Shown piece by piece: positions 7,439-16,603 of a stretch of 64,000 nt of DNA. The notes under the pieces are model-generated. The model was given only the letters and a program-made list of their open reading frames with translations. It was not told the DNA's origin and ran no database searches. The stretch's first letter is position 1. The number at the start of each line of letters is the position of its first letter. Both the position numbers and the translations under genes were made by a program. Source of the stretch: Saccharopolyspora dendranthemae (lineage in GTDB: Bacteria; Actinomycetota; Actinomycetes; Mycobacteriales; Pseudonocardiaceae); the NCBI RefSeq assembly GCF_007829955.1, contig NZ_VIWX01000002.1, positions 682,001 through 746,000 on the forward strand, written 5' to 3'.

Positions 7439-9727
7439 TCAGCCCAGCGTCGGGCGCACCGCCGCGGTCGCGCTGATCACGTTCTTGAGGGCCGTGTTGA
7501 CCTCGGCGTAGCCCCTGGTCTTGAGGCCGCAGTCGGGGTTGACCCACAACCGCTGCGCGGGAACGGCTTCCAGCGCAGCGCGCAGGAGGGACGTCACCTC
7601 TTCGGTCTCCGGGACGCGTGGGGAGTGGATGTCGTAGACACCGGGACCAACGCCCTTGGCGAACCCGACCGCGTTGAGGTCCGAGAGGACCTCCATGCGG
7701 GAGCGAGCGGCCTCGATGCTGGTGACGTCGGCTTCCAGGGCCACGATCGCGTTGATGACGTCACCGAACTCCGAGTAGCACAGGTGGGTGTGGATCTGGG
7801 TGGTGTCGGTGACCCCGGAGGTGGCCAGCCGGAACGATTCCACCGCCCAGTCCAGGTAGTGCTTCTGCTGCACGGCACGCAGCGGCAGGAGCTCGCGCAG
7901 GGCCGGCTCGTCGACCTGGACCACGCGGATGCCGGCCGCTTCGAGGTCGTGCACCTCGTCGCGGATCGCCAGGGCGACCTGCTTGGCGGTGTCGGCCAGC
8001 GGCTGGTCATCGCGGACGAACGACCACGCCAGGATGGTCACCGGGCCGGTGAGCATGCCCTTGACGGGCTTGTCGGTCAGCTTCTGCGCGTAGGTCGCCC
8101 ACTCGACGGTCATCGGGTTCGGGCGGGAGACGTCGCCGAACAGGATCGGCGGGCGCACGCAGCGCGACCCGTAGGACTGGACCCAGCCCTTGTGCGTGCT
8201 GACGAAGCCGTCCATGAGCTCGGAGAAGTACTGGACCATGTCGTTGCGCTCGGGCTCGCCGTGCACGAGGACGTCGAGGCCGAGCTCTTCCTGCCGCTCG
8301 ATGACCCGCTGGATCTCGTCCCGCATGCGCTGCTTGTAGGTGGCGGCGTCGATCGTGCCGTTGCGCAGCGCCGCGCGTGCCTTGCGGACGTCGGTCGTTT
8401 GCGGGAAGGAACCGATGGTCGTCGTCGGCAGCGGAGGCAGTTGCAGGGCCTCCTCCTGGGCCTTCTGCCGCTGCGCGTAGTCGTTGCGGCGGGAGTCCGC
8501 GGGCCGCAGAGCGCGCAATCGGGTCTGGACCTCGCCGTTGCGGATGCGGTCGGCGGCGGCACGGTCGGCGACCGCCGCGGCGGCTTCGGCGAGAGCGTCT
8601 GCGACGGCCCCGCGTCCTTCGCGCAGCGCGCGCCCCAGCACGACGACCTCTCGGACCTTCTGCGCGGCGAAGGCCAGCCAGGACTTCACCTGGGGGTCGA
8701 TCTGCGCTTCGGCTTCGACGTCGTAGGGCACGTGCAGCAGCGAGCACGAGGTGCCGATCGCTACCTCGTCGGCCAGGCCGAGCAGGGTTGCACCGGTGGT
8801 CAACGCCTTGTCGAGGTCGGTCCGCCAGATGTTGCGGCCGTCGACGAGGCCGGCGACCACCGACTTGTTCCGCAACCCCGTCAGCCCGGGCAGCTTGTCG
8901 ATCGTGGACGGACTGGTGACGAGGTCGACGCCCAGCGCCTCGACCGGTGAGTCGGCGAGCACGTCGAGCGCGTCACCGAGGTCCCCGAAGTACCCGGCGA
9001 CCAGCAGGGCGGGACGGTCCGAGAGCTCGCCCAACGTGCGGTAGGCCTCGCGCAGCGCGTCGAGTTCGGCCTGCGTGCGGTCGGCGGCGAAGGCGGGCTC
9101 GTCGAGCTGCACCCACTCGGCACCTGCCCGCTTGAGCTCCGCCAGCAGCGCGGCGTAGGCCGGCAGCAGGTCGTCGAGCTTGTCCAGCGGCGTGAACGAG
9201 TCGGGGGAACCCTCGGCGGGCTTGGACAGCAGGAGGAAGGTCAGTGGTCCGACCAGCACCGGCCGGGTGGTGACGCCCTGTTCGGAGGCCTCGCGGAACT
9301 GCTCCACCGGTGTCCGGTCGGACAGCGAGAACCGCTCCTGCGGGCTGATCTCCGGGACCAGGTAGTGGTAGTTGGTGTCGAACCACTTCGTCATCTCCAG
9401 CGGAGGCGTGGAGTCGACACCGCGGGCCATCGCGAAATAGGTGTCGAGCGGGTTCAGCCCCAGCTCGGTGTACCGCGACGGCACGGCGCCGAAGGTGACC
9501 GCGGTGTCGAGCACCTGGTCGTAGTAGGAGAACGTGTTGCCCGGCACCGAGTCCAGGCCCGCGTCGGCGAGGAAGCGCCAGGAATCGGCGCGGATCTTGC
9601 CGGCGACGGCGCGCAGGTCGTCGGCGCTGCTGCGCCCGGCCCAGTAGCTCTCCAACGCGCGTTTGAGTTCCCGGTCCGGCCCGATCCTGGGGTAGCCGAG
9701 TACGGTCGATCCGATCTTGGTGGTCAA
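7439..9727 (-). CDS. metE: Cobalamin-independent methionine synthase MetE
   Basis: 762 residues, normal for the family. It transfers the methyl group of 5-methyltetrahydropteroyl-polyglutamate to homocysteine in the last step of methionine synthesis, without B12. Both halves are present: the N-terminal folate domain ([18 protein letters not shown]) and the C-terminal catalytic barrel with zinc ligands in [12 protein letters not shown] and [16 protein letters not shown], plus [13 protein letters not shown] start with GGAGAG upstream. The leader carries a cobalamin riboswitch, so expression should fall when B12 is plentiful, implying that a B12-dependent synthase is encoded elsewhere. Confidence 0.98.
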   Translation of the reverse strand: MTTKIGSTVLGYPRIGPDRELKRALESYWAGRSSADDLRAVAGKIRADSWRFLADAGLDSVPGNTFSYYDQVLDTAVTFGAVPSRYTELGLNPLDTYFAMARGVDSTPPLEMTKWFDTNYHYLVPEISPQERFSLSDRTPVEQFREASEQGVTTRPVLVGPLTFLLLSKPAEGSPDSFTPLDKLDDLLPAYAALLAELKRAGAEWVQLDEPAFAADRTQAELDALREAYRTLGELSDRPALLVAGYFGDLGDALDVLADSPVEALGVDLVTSPSTIDKLPGLTGLRNKSVVAGLVDGRNIWRTDLDKALTTGATLLGLADEVAIGTSCSLLHVPYDVEAEAQIDPQVKSWLAFAAQKVREVVVLGRALREGRGAVADALAEAAAAVADRAAADRIRNGEVQTRLRALRPADSRRNDYAQRQKAQEEALQLPPLPTTTIGSFPQTTDVRKARAALRNGTIDAATYKQRMRDEIQRVIERQEELGLDVLVHGEPERNDMVQYFSELMDGFVSTHKGWVQSYGSRCVRPPILFGDVSRPNPMTVEWATYAQKLTDKPVKGMLTGPVTILAWSFVRDDQPLADTAKQVALAIRDEVHDLEAAGIRVVQVDEPALRELLPLRAVQQKHYLDWAVESFRLATSGVTDTTQIHTHLCYSEFGDVINAIVALEADVTSIEAARSRMEVLSDLNAVGFAKGVGPGVYDIHSPRVPETEEVTSLLRAALEAVPAQRLWVNPDCGLKTRGYAEVNTALKNVISATAAVRPTLG

Positions 9728-9877
9728 CGCCCTCTCCTCGCGAGCTCGACATCAGAGGCTCCGAGGTCGCCGTGGAGGCGTGCGGGCGGACACGGGCAGC
9801 CGCCCTCGGGCAGTGCCGTTTCCGTTCGTCCGCCAGGTCCTCCCTCGAGACCTCGGATCAGCGCGCGCCGCAGCGCG

Positions 9878-10090
9878 CGCACCGGTGGCAGGTCTTCGGA
9901 CTCGCGGGCGCTTCCCGGCCTGGCCGGGCGTTCCTAGTGGCCGTCGCTTCCCGGGCCTGTCGGCCCAGTGCTTGTCTCCGGTCGTGCGACCGGTGACGGC
10001 TGTCGTTCCCGCTCACCGCTGCGGGGCAGTCCCGGGTTCGCACCGGGTTCCCTCTTGCCTCGCCCGTCCCTGAACACGACCTGGGTCGCA
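9878..10090 (-). promoter_or_regulatory. Cobalamin riboswitch in the metE leader
   Basis: Read on the minus strand, the segment has the hallmark blocks of the AdoCbl riboswitch in order: GGGAACCCGGTGCGAA (about 10055-10040), GGGACTGCCCCGC, a variable stem, CACTGG, GGGAAG and finally GAGTCCGAAGACCTGCC at 9903-9887. It lies about 150 nt before the metE start. Boundaries are approximate. B12 binding would be expected to stop transcription or translation of metE. Confidence 0.93.
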
Positions 10091-10481
10091 CCGGGGCGGA
10101 CGAACCACCAGCACTCACCAGGCTAGTGCCGAAAGTTCCGTTGGCAAGCAGTTCCACGATCCGAGCGCCCGGTGCGGGCGAGTTGCCGGCGCCCAGCACC
10201 GCCCATGAGGTCGCGGTTCTCCAGATGCGCCAGTGCTGATGAGACTCCGGTCACAGGGAACTCGCCGACCGTCGCGCACCGGATCCGGCCCGGGTTCGTC
10301 ACCCTCCACAGCGGACGGTGAAAGCCCGTGATGGAGGGGCCGGTCGGACTCCATCGCGAAGTAGCGGAGCCAGAGCATCGTGCGCACGGCGGGCTCGAGG
10401 TTCGTCGCGGGATCGGGGCTTGAGCGTGCCGCGACGGCATCGTTTCTGATGTGGGCGCCCACCGCCGAGAGGAACCCGAGA
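10091..10481. other. Non-coding stretch between the riboswitch and the DUF418 gene
   Basis: It should hold the metE promoter on the minus strand and the promoter of the downstream membrane protein on the plus strand. Open frames exist on both strands, but none shows a recognisable domain or a ribosome site. Nothing else was seen. Confidence 0.5.
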
Positions 10482-11726
10482 ATGCCCGTCGAGACCCAGT
10501 CCGCTCCTGCGAGCGGGGTGCCCGCATCGCCGACCCCGGTGTCCGAGCGCGCGCTCGCCCCGGATCTGGCCCGGGGCATGATGCTGCTGCTCATCGCCCT
10601 CGCGCACGTCCCGTGGTTCGCCTACACCTCCGAGATCGGCGTGACGCTGATGCACCCCGCTCACGGCGGTGTGGCCGATCGGATCGCCCAGGCGCTCACG
10701 ATCATCGCCGTCGACGCCAGGGCCTGGACGATGTTCGGGTTCCTGTTCGCGTACGGGATCGGCCAGCTCTACGCCCGCCGGAAGGCCGCAGGCAGTTCCA
10801 CCCGCGACGCGCGGCGGTTGCTGCGTGCCCGGCACTGGTGGTTGCTCGGGTTCGGGCTGGTGCACGCCGTTGTGCTCTGGCAGGGCGACATCCTCGCCAC
10901 CTACGGACTTCTGGGGCTGCTGCTCGTCCCGCTGTTCCTGCGGCGCAGCGACCGCGTGCTCAAGGTCTGGATCGGCGTGCTGCTCGGCGTCGGCGCGGTG
11001 TTCTCCCTCGGTGCGGCAGTGTTCGCGCAGTTCGCTCCCTCGCTGGTCGGCGGTCCCAACCTGCAGCAGATGACCATCGCTGAGCCGAACTACCTCGTGA
11101 CGATCCCGCTGCGCCTGCTCACGTGGAGCACGGGCCTGGTGTCGGGTTTGGCGAGTCTCGTCCTGCCCGCCGCGTTCCTGCTCGGCTTGCTCGCCGCCCG
11201 GCACCGCGTGCTCGAGGAGCCCGCGCGTCACCTGCCGCTGCTGCGCCGGACCGCCGGCATCGGTCTCGCGGTCGGGTGGGGTTTCGGCCTGATGCAGGCG
11301 CTCCTGCACTTCGCCGTGCTCGAGGTGCCGAACCCGAAGGCATTCGGCACGCTGCACCTGTTCACCGGGATCTTCTGCGGCATCGGGTACGCGGCGCTGT
11401 TCGGGCTCGCGGCCCATCGCATTGCGGGTCGTGGGAAGCGGGCTTCGCTCCCGGCGCGTGCTCTGGTCGCTCTGGGCCGGCGGTCGCTCAGCGGATACCT
11501 CGCCCAGTCCCTGCTGTTCGTGCCGCTGCTGTCGGCGTGGGGTCTCGGGCTCGGAGCGCACCTGACGAGCTGGTCGGCGACGGCCGTCGGCCTCGCGGCG
11601 TGGCTGCTGACCCTCCTCGTCGCCCATGCCCTCGACCGCAGGGGCATCAGAGGGCCGGCCGAAACGCTGCTCCGGCGCCTCACCTACCGGCCCGGGCGCC
11701 GACGGGCCACGCTTGTCGCGGAGTGA
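10482..11726 (+). CDS. DUF418-family polytopic membrane protein
   Basis: 414 residues from the ATG at 10482, which has GAGAGGAA upstream; the frame stays open another 102 nt. About ten hydrophobic segments begin with LAPDLARGMMLLLIALAHVPW, the YeiB-like opening (D-x-x-R-G). The C-terminal DUF418 region contains LHLFTGIFCGIGYAALFGL and RRSLSGYLAQSLLFVPLLSAWGLGL. Members resemble acyltransferase-3 type membrane proteins; their reaction is unknown. It converges on the MpaB-like gene across a shared hairpin. Confidence 0.88.
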   Translation: MPVETQSAPASGVPASPTPVSERALAPDLARGMMLLLIALAHVPWFAYTSEIGVTLMHPAHGGVADRIAQALTIIAVDARAWTMFGFLFAYGIGQLYARRKAAGSSTRDARRLLRARHWWLLGFGLVHAVVLWQGDILATYGLLGLLLVPLFLRRSDRVLKVWIGVLLGVGAVFSLGAAVFAQFAPSLVGGPNLQQMTIAEPNYLVTIPLRLLTWSTGLVSGLASLVLPAAFLLGLLAARHRVLEEPARHLPLLRRTAGIGLAVGWGFGLMQALLHFAVLEVPNPKAFGTLHLFTGIFCGIGYAALFGLAAHRIAGRGKRASLPARALVALGRRSLSGYLAQSLLFVPLLSAWGLGLGAHLTSWSATAVGLAAWLLTLLVAHALDRRGIRGPAETLLRRLTYRPGRRRATLVAE

Positions 11727-11781
11727 TTCCCGCCTCGCGCGCAACGGAAGGGATTGGGTGCCCCCGTGAGGGAAGCCAGGA

Positions 11782-11803
11782 ACTCCGGAAAACCCTCCGG
11801 AGT
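11782..11803. terminator. Bidirectional hairpin between convergent genes
   Basis: ACTCCGGA (11782-11789) pairs with TCCGGAGT (11796-11803) around a 6-nt loop, between the DUF418 gene and the convergent MpaB-like gene. Confidence 0.65.
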
Positions 11804-11811
11804 GAGAAGTG

Positions 11812-12708
11812 TCAGCTCTTGCTGGGGGTTGGTTGGCTCCCGGACGCGGGCGCTGTCATGACCCAGCGGAGGGCGGAGACGATGCCGTGGCCACCGAGGC
11901 GGACGGCCGTTGCCTCGGTGACGGGCAGGTAGGGGAGGCGCAGCGGCCATCGCGCCCAGGCGGGCAGGTCCGCCACGGCTGCCGAGGCCAGGGCCGCGTA
12001 GGGGACGCGGGCGACCAGCGGTACCGGTGGGTTGAGCAGCAGGAAGCGGGCTGCCTCGCGCGCTTCCGGTGTGCCGTGCAGTTCCGGGCGGTAGTCCTCC
12101 AGCCGCGCGGTCAGCTCCGCTCGGTCGCGCGGCGGATCGACGACGCCCAGCGCTGCGCCGATGCGGGCCATGTCGGCGACGTAGGCGTCGCACCCGTCGT
12201 CGTCCAGCGGTGCGGCGCCGTAGCGCTGGTGGCAGCGCAGGAAGCTGTCGACTTCGGCGACGTGGACCCAGCCCAGGAGGTGCGGGTCGCCGGCCCGGTA
12301 GGTGCGTCCGTCCCGCGCGACCCCGCGCACCTGCCGGTGCACGCGTCGCACGGCGTTCACGGCGGCCTGCGCGTCGGAGGCGGTGCCGAAGGTCGTCACG
12401 GCGAGGAAGGTGCTCGTGCGCTGCAACCGCCCCCACGGATCGCCCCGGTAGCCGGAGTGCGCGGCCACCGCTGCCATCGCCAGCGGGTGCAGCGACTGCA
12501 GCAGCAGCGCCCGCAAGCCGCCGACGAACATCGCGGCATCCGCGTGCACGGTCCGGATGAACCGGTCCTCGGCGAACCATCGCGGTCCGGGGAGGTCGTG
12601 TATCCGGGTCCGCTTCTCCGGTCCGTCGGCACCGGCCACGCGTTCGAACAGCGCCGCTCCCCAACGCTGCCGCAGCAACGTCAGCGCACCCCGCGGGCTC
12701 TCCGGCAT
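11812..12708 (-). CDS. MpaB-like oxygenase family protein (DUF2236)
   Basis: 298 residues from the ATG at 12708; a TTG at 12807 is in frame, but that stretch overlaps a probable stress promoter for the divergent gene, so the shorter form is preferred. No strong ribosome site is visible for either. Family features: FIRTVHADAAMFVGGLRALLLQSLHPLAMAAVAAHSGY, RTSTFLAVTTFGT and GDPHLLGWVHVAEVDSFL. The family is named for latex-clearing rubber oxygenase and MpaB and is thought to bind haem or act as a transferase or oxygenase; His residues in LHPLAMAAVAAHS and LLGWVHV would be relevant. The substrate is unknown. It is divergent from the universal stress protein gene. Confidence 0.82.
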   Translation of the reverse strand: MPESPRGALTLLRQRWGAALFERVAGADGPEKRTRIHDLPGPRWFAEDRFIRTVHADAAMFVGGLRALLLQSLHPLAMAAVAAHSGYRGDPWGRLQRTSTFLAVTTFGTASDAQAAVNAVRRVHRQVRGVARDGRTYRAGDPHLLGWVHVAEVDSFLRCHQRYGAAPLDDDGCDAYVADMARIGAALGVVDPPRDRAELTARLEDYRPELHGTPEAREAARFLLLNPPVPLVARVPYAALASAAVADLPAWARWPLRLPYLPVTEATAVRLGGHGIVSALRWVMTAPASGSQPTPSKS

Positions 12709-12776
12709 CAGATGACCAGTATGGGCCCGGTGCGGGCTCAGGTCCACGCCGTCGAGCGAGTGACGCGGCCGTGCCT

Positions 12777-12802
12777 GGTTGACCTCCGGTCCGCGCGGGT
12801 AT
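12777..12802 (+). promoter_or_regulatory. SigB-type stress promoter candidate
   Basis: GGTT (12777-12780), a 16-nt spacer, then GGGTAT (12797-12802) match the actinomycete SigB/SigF-class consensus GNNT-N14-16-GGGTAY. It lies about 60 nt before the universal stress protein start, which fits the gene's role. Confidence 0.55.
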
Positions 12803-12865
12803 GGCAAGAGGCGGCGCGGATGCGGGCACGTGGGCCCGCCGGGGTTCGATCGTCAGGAGGTTCGC

Positions 12866-13753
12866 ATGGCCGAGGAAGCTCGTTCAGCGGTGCTCGCGGG
12901 TTTCGACGGGTCGGAGGCGTCTCGTGAAGCGGTCCGGTGGGCCGCGCGAGAAGCGTCCAGCCGGGGTTCGCCGCTGTTGCTCGTGCACGTGCTGGCGCGG
13001 CCCTTCCAGCACTCCATCCAGATGCGCATTCCCGACCAGGAGCACGTCATGGACAAGCTCCGGGAAGCGGTTCGCGGGGAGCTCGACTCCCTCGAAGAGG
13101 AGTGCAGGACAAGCGCTCCCGGCCTCGAGGTGCGCAAGAGCATCCCGGTCGGCGACGCGGCGCAGTTCCTGGTCGAGCTGGCCGGTGAAGCGGATCTGGT
13201 GGTGCTCGGGGGCCCGCTGGTGGGAGCTCGCACGGACCGCTTGGGCGTCACCGCCGCCGAGGTCATCGCGCGCCGCGCCGCAGCCCCCGTCGTGGTGGTG
13301 CGCGGGGACACCGGAGCAGCCGCGGACGCGCCGGTGGTCGTCGGAGTCGACGGGTCGGACGTGAGCACCCGGGCGATCGGGTTCGCCCACGAGACGGCGT
13401 CCCGGCAAGGTCGCCCCCTGGTGGGCGTGCACTCGTGGAGCGCATCGGCGTTCAACCCGTTCGACGTCGTGGACGAGTGGGACGCGGACCGCAGCGAGTT
13501 CCGGGAGAAGGCGAGCGAGGTGCTGGCGGAGTCGATGGCCGGATACCGCCGGCAGTACCCGGACCTGCGGGTGAGGCACGTGGTCGGCCCGGACCGGCCC
13601 GCGCACCTGCTGCTCGGCGAGGCGGAAGGGGCGAGCCTGCTGGTGGTGGGCAGTCACGGCAGGGGAGCGGTGCGCCGCACCTTCCTGGGGTCGGTCAGCC
13701 ACGCGGTGCTCAACCAGGCGAGCTGCCCGGTGGCCGTGCTGCCCGCGGAGTGA
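12866..13753 (+). CDS. Tandem universal stress protein (UspA x2)
   Basis: 295 residues; ATG with CAGGAGG 6 nt upstream. Two Usp domains: residues 6-140 and about 148-295. The second has a full ATP-binding loop (VVGSHGRGAVRRTFLGSVSHAVL, G-x2-G-x9-G-S). The first has a weaker version (VVLGGPLVGARTDRLGVTAAEV), so only one domain may bind nucleotide. Proteins of this kind are induced by starvation, hypoxia or general stress and act in the cytosol. A SigB-type promoter candidate lies upstream. An Acg-type nitroreductase 4.6 kb away belongs to a family that in mycobacteria is co-regulated with such proteins. Confidence 0.95.
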   Translation: MAEEARSAVLAGFDGSEASREAVRWAAREASSRGSPLLLVHVLARPFQHSIQMRIPDQEHVMDKLREAVRGELDSLEEECRTSAPGLEVRKSIPVGDAAQFLVELAGEADLVVLGGPLVGARTDRLGVTAAEVIARRAAAPVVVVRGDTGAAADAPVVVGVDGSDVSTRAIGFAHETASRQGRPLVGVHSWSASAFNPFDVVDEWDADRSEFREKASEVLAESMAGYRRQYPDLRVRHVVGPDRPAHLLLGEAEGASLLVVGSHGRGAVRRTFLGSVSHAVLNQASCPVAVLPAE

Positions 13754-13892
13754 TCCGGCCGAGATGCCCGCGGCGAGGGGTGACTTAGTGCCCTGGGGAG
13801 TCGGCGACATCGTCGGGAGCATCGGCCGGTGTTGAATCCATCCCGGCGCAGGTGGGCTCCACCGCGTCGGTGTCGAACCTGGGGAGGTCCGC

Positions 13893-14723
13893 ATGGGCAC
13901 CATCACCACCGCGGAAGGGATCGAGATCTACTACAAGGACTGGGGATCGGGACAACCGATCGTCTTCAGCCACGGCTGGCCGCTGTCGGCCGATGACTGG
14001 GACGCCCAGATGTTGTTCTTCTTGCAGCGCGGTTATCGGGTGATCGCCCACGACCGGCGCGGCCACGGTCGTTCGAGCCAGACCGCCGACGGCCACGACA
14101 TGGACCACTACGCCGACGATCTCGCCGAGGTGTTGAACCATCTGGGGATCTCGGGTGCCGTGCACGTGGGTCATTCGACCGGGGGCGGCGAAGTCGTGCG
14201 GTACCTGGCTCGGCACGGTGAGTCCCGGTCGTCCAAAGCCGTTCTCATCAACGCGGTTCCGCCGCTGATGGTCCAGACGGACGCGAACCCGGATGGGCTC
14301 CCCAAGGAGGTCTTCGACGGGCTCCAGGCGCAACTCGCGGCCAATCGCTCGCAGTTCTACCGCGACCTCCCGTCCGGCCCCTTCTACGGGTTCAACCGGC
14401 CTGGTGCGGAACCCTCCGAAGCGCTCATCCAGAACTGGTGGCGTCAGGGCATGATGGGCGGCGCCAAGGCGCACTACGACGGGGTGGTCGCCTTCTCGCA
14501 AACCGATTTCACCGACGACCTGAAGAAGATCACGGTGCCGGTGCTGGTGATGCACAGCGAAGACGACCAGATCGTGCCCTACCAGGACGCGGGCCCGCTG
14601 TCGGCGAAACTGCTGCAGAACGCGACGCTCAACACCTACCAGGGCCTCCCGCACGGCATGCCCACCACGCACGCCGAGAAGATCAACAACGACCTCGTGG
14701 AGTTCTTGAACAACACCCCGTGA
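13893..14723 (+). CDS. Alpha/beta hydrolase, cofactor-free haloperoxidase type
   Basis: 276 residues. The fold is clear: FSHGWPLSADDW (oxyanion region), DRRGHGRSS, the nucleophile elbow GHSTGGG (Ser), the acid in HSEDDQIVP and the base in GLPHGMPTTH. The arrangement and length fit the non-haem chloroperoxidase/arylesterase group, which makes peracids from small carboxylates or hydrolyses esters; which applies here is not visible. There is no signal peptide. The gene stands alone between the universal stress protein and a hairpin terminator. Confidence 0.93.
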   Translation: MGTITTAEGIEIYYKDWGSGQPIVFSHGWPLSADDWDAQMLFFLQRGYRVIAHDRRGHGRSSQTADGHDMDHYADDLAEVLNHLGISGAVHVGHSTGGGEVVRYLARHGESRSSKAVLINAVPPLMVQTDANPDGLPKEVFDGLQAQLAANRSQFYRDLPSGPFYGFNRPGAEPSEALIQNWWRQGMMGGAKAHYDGVVAFSQTDFTDDLKKITVPVLVMHSEDDQIVPYQDAGPLSAKLLQNATLNTYQGLPHGMPTTHAEKINNDLVEFLNNTP

Positions 14724-14744
14724 GGCCCGGCCTCCCGGCAGCCC

Positions 14745-14784
14745 TTCGTCGAGCGCTCCTCCGCGTGGAGGGGCGCTCGACGAA
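14745..14784 (+). terminator. Hairpin terminator after the hydrolase
   Basis: TTCGTCGAGCGC (14745-14756) pairs with GCGCTCGACGAA (14773-14784), with an inner CCTCC/GGAGG pairing. Confidence 0.75.
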
Positions 14785-14802
14785 CGCACGCCTCGAACCG
14801 CA

Positions 14803-14941
14803 TAGAACGTGTTACAGTTTCGCGCATGTCGCAGGGGCATGCGAGCTGGAGCCTCGAGTGGGCCGGTGGTTGCCGCGTTCGCGCGGCGGAGCCGGCCGAG
14901 GGCCTGGTCGCCGCACTCACTAGAAGTGGCAACAAGTTCTA
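14803..14941 (+). promoter_or_regulatory. KstR-like operators before the FAD-dependent oxidoreductase
   Basis: TAGAACGTGTTACA at 14803-14816 matches the KstR consensus TNNAACNNGTTNNA at every fixed position. A second site at 14928-14941 (GGCAACAAGTTCTA) matches all but the first base and sits 14 nt before the start codon. KstR is the TetR-type repressor of steroid catabolism in actinomycetes. The same first 16 nt recur at 16581. Confidence 0.7.
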
Positions 14942-14955
14942 GAATGTGAGCGTGC

Positions 14956-16425
14956 ATGGGCATGGAGATCCCTGACCCGATTTCGATCGAGTCGGTAGGT
15001 ACCTGGTCGGACGAGGTCGACGTGGTCGTGATCGGCGCCGGCATGGCCGGGGTGAGCGCGGCTCTGGAGGCCAGGGCCTCCGGGGCGAGCGTCCTGGTCC
15101 TCGACAGCGGTGGCCGTCTGACCTGCACCAGCGCGATGGCCGGTGGGCACTTCTACCTCGGCGGTGGCACCGAAGTTCAGCAGGCGACCGGGTGGGACGA
15201 CTCGCCCGAGGCGATGGCCGACTACCTGGGCCTGATGTCGCCCGAGTGCGATCCGGCGAAGATCAGCGCCTACGCCGAGGACGGCGTGGAGCACTTCCGC
15301 TGGCTGGAATCGCTCGGGTTCGAGTTCAACCGCTCGTTCTACCCGGAGAAGGCGGTCGTCCAGCCCGGTGTCGAGGGCTTGAGCTTCACCGGCAACGAGA
15401 AGTGCCTCGACGTCGCCGAGGTGGTCAAGCCGACCCCGCGCGGGCACAAGGTGCCGGTGCCGGGCGACACCGGCGGTGCCGGGCTCGTCGTCGGACTGGC
15501 GCTCGACAAGCTCGACGCCCTCGGCGTCGAAGTGCGGTGGGAGACCGGCGCGACCGCGATGGTCGTCGACGGCGACCAGGTCGTCGGCGTCACGTGGAAG
15601 AACTACGACCACACCGGTGCGATCCGGGCGAGGTCGGTCATCGTCGCGGCGGGCGGCTTCGTGCTCAACCGCGCGATGCTGGAGGAGCACGCGCCGGACC
15701 TGCTGGCCGTCGAGAGCAACGGCATGGCGCTGGGCAACACGCACGACGACGGGCTCGGCATCCGGATGGGGCAGTCCGTCGGGGGCGTGGCCGACTACCT
15801 CGACAAGGTCTTCGTGACCGGCCCGTTCTACCCGCCGGGCGAGGCGTTGCGCGGCATCGTGGTCAACAAGCTCGGGAAGCGGTTCGTCAACGAGGATTCC
15901 TACCACTCGCGCACCTCGGCCTTCGTGTTCGAGCAGCCCGATCGCGAGGGGTACCTGATCCTCGACTCGGCCACCATGGTGCAGCCCTCCTACCGGTTCC
16001 AGCCGCTGGTCGACGGGTGGGACACCATCGAGGAGATGGAGCAGGGGCTGGGGATCCCGGCCGGAGCGCTGGCGGAGACCATGGCCGCCTACGACGAGGC
16101 CGCTGCGCGCGGCGAAGACCCCGAGTTCCACAAGGCTCCCGAGTACCTCGTGCCTCTCGACCAAGGTCCCTGGGGCGCTTACGATCTCACGCCCGGGAAG
16201 TGCTTCTACGCCGGATTTTCCTGCGGCGGCTTGCGGGTCACCGTGGACGGGCAGCTGCTCCGCGCGGACGGTTCGGTCGTGCGGGGCGTCTACGCGGCCG
16301 GGGCGTGCGCCTCCAACATCGCGGTGGACGGCAAGGGCTACGCCTCGGGCATCCAGCTCGGCGAGGCGTCCTACTTCGGGCGCCGTGCCGGTCGACGCGC
16401 GACGGCCGAGGTCGCTCAGCGCTGA
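14956..16425 (+). CDS. FAD-dependent oxidoreductase of the ketosteroid dehydrogenase/fumarate reductase family
   Basis: 489 residues. An N-terminal Rossmann motif (VVVIGAGMAGVSAALEARASG) binds FAD; the closing segment GVYAAGACASNIAVDGKGYASGIQLGEASYFGRRAG is the usual FAD_binding_2 end. Relatives include 3-ketosteroid delta-1-dehydrogenase, fumarate reductase flavoproteins and tricarballylate dehydrogenase. KstR-like operators upstream favour steroid or related lipid dehydrogenation, but I cannot place the catalytic tyrosines of KstD with certainty. No good ribosome site precedes the ATG and an operator lies 14 nt away, so the message may be leaderless. A second gene with the same operator follows 178 nt downstream. 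Confidence 0.85.
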   Translation: MGMEIPDPISIESVGTWSDEVDVVVIGAGMAGVSAALEARASGASVLVLDSGGRLTCTSAMAGGHFYLGGGTEVQQATGWDDSPEAMADYLGLMSPECDPAKISAYAEDGVEHFRWLESLGFEFNRSFYPEKAVVQPGVEGLSFTGNEKCLDVAEVVKPTPRGHKVPVPGDTGGAGLVVGLALDKLDALGVEVRWETGATAMVVDGDQVVGVTWKNYDHTGAIRARSVIVAAGGFVLNRAMLEEHAPDLLAVESNGMALGNTHDDGLGIRMGQSVGGVADYLDKVFVTGPFYPPGEALRGIVVNKLGKRFVNEDSYHSRTSAFVFEQPDREGYLILDSATMVQPSYRFQPLVDGWDTIEEMEQGLGIPAGALAETMAAYDEAAARGEDPEFHKAPEYLVPLDQGPWGAYDLTPGKCFYAGFSCGGLRVTVDGQLLRADGSVVRGVYAAGACASNIAVDGKGYASGIQLGEASYFGRRAGRRATAEVAQR

Positions 16426-16580
16426 GGGCGGCGACGAGTTCTCGGTCGCCAGGGGTGCCGCGCCTCCCTGGCGGTCGAGGTCGGGGCGCCGGGCGTCGCA
16501 CCGCGCGACGCCCGGACCTCGTGCCCGGCGCGGTCCAAAGCCCCACGGGCGACTGGGAAAAGTCTTTCTGGACGCCTGTC

Positions 16581-16594
16581 TAGAACGTGTTACA
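16581..16594 (+). promoter_or_regulatory. KstR-like operator before enoyl-CoA hydratase
   Basis: TAGAACGTGTTACA, followed by GT, is identical over 16 nt to the site at 14803. It ends 9 nt before the start codon, so binding would block initiation. Confidence 0.72.
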
Positions 16595-16603
16595 GTCGAG
16601 TCC

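Noticed and set aside
10115..10594. Minus-strand open frames between the cobalamin riboswitch and the DUF418 gene
   Set aside because: They overlap the DUF418 start and contain no recognisable domain; the region is better explained as promoter sequence.
12709..12807. Longer form of the MpaB-like protein from a TTG at 12807
   Set aside because: It would overlap the SigB-type promoter of the divergent stress gene and has no ribosome site; it remains possible.
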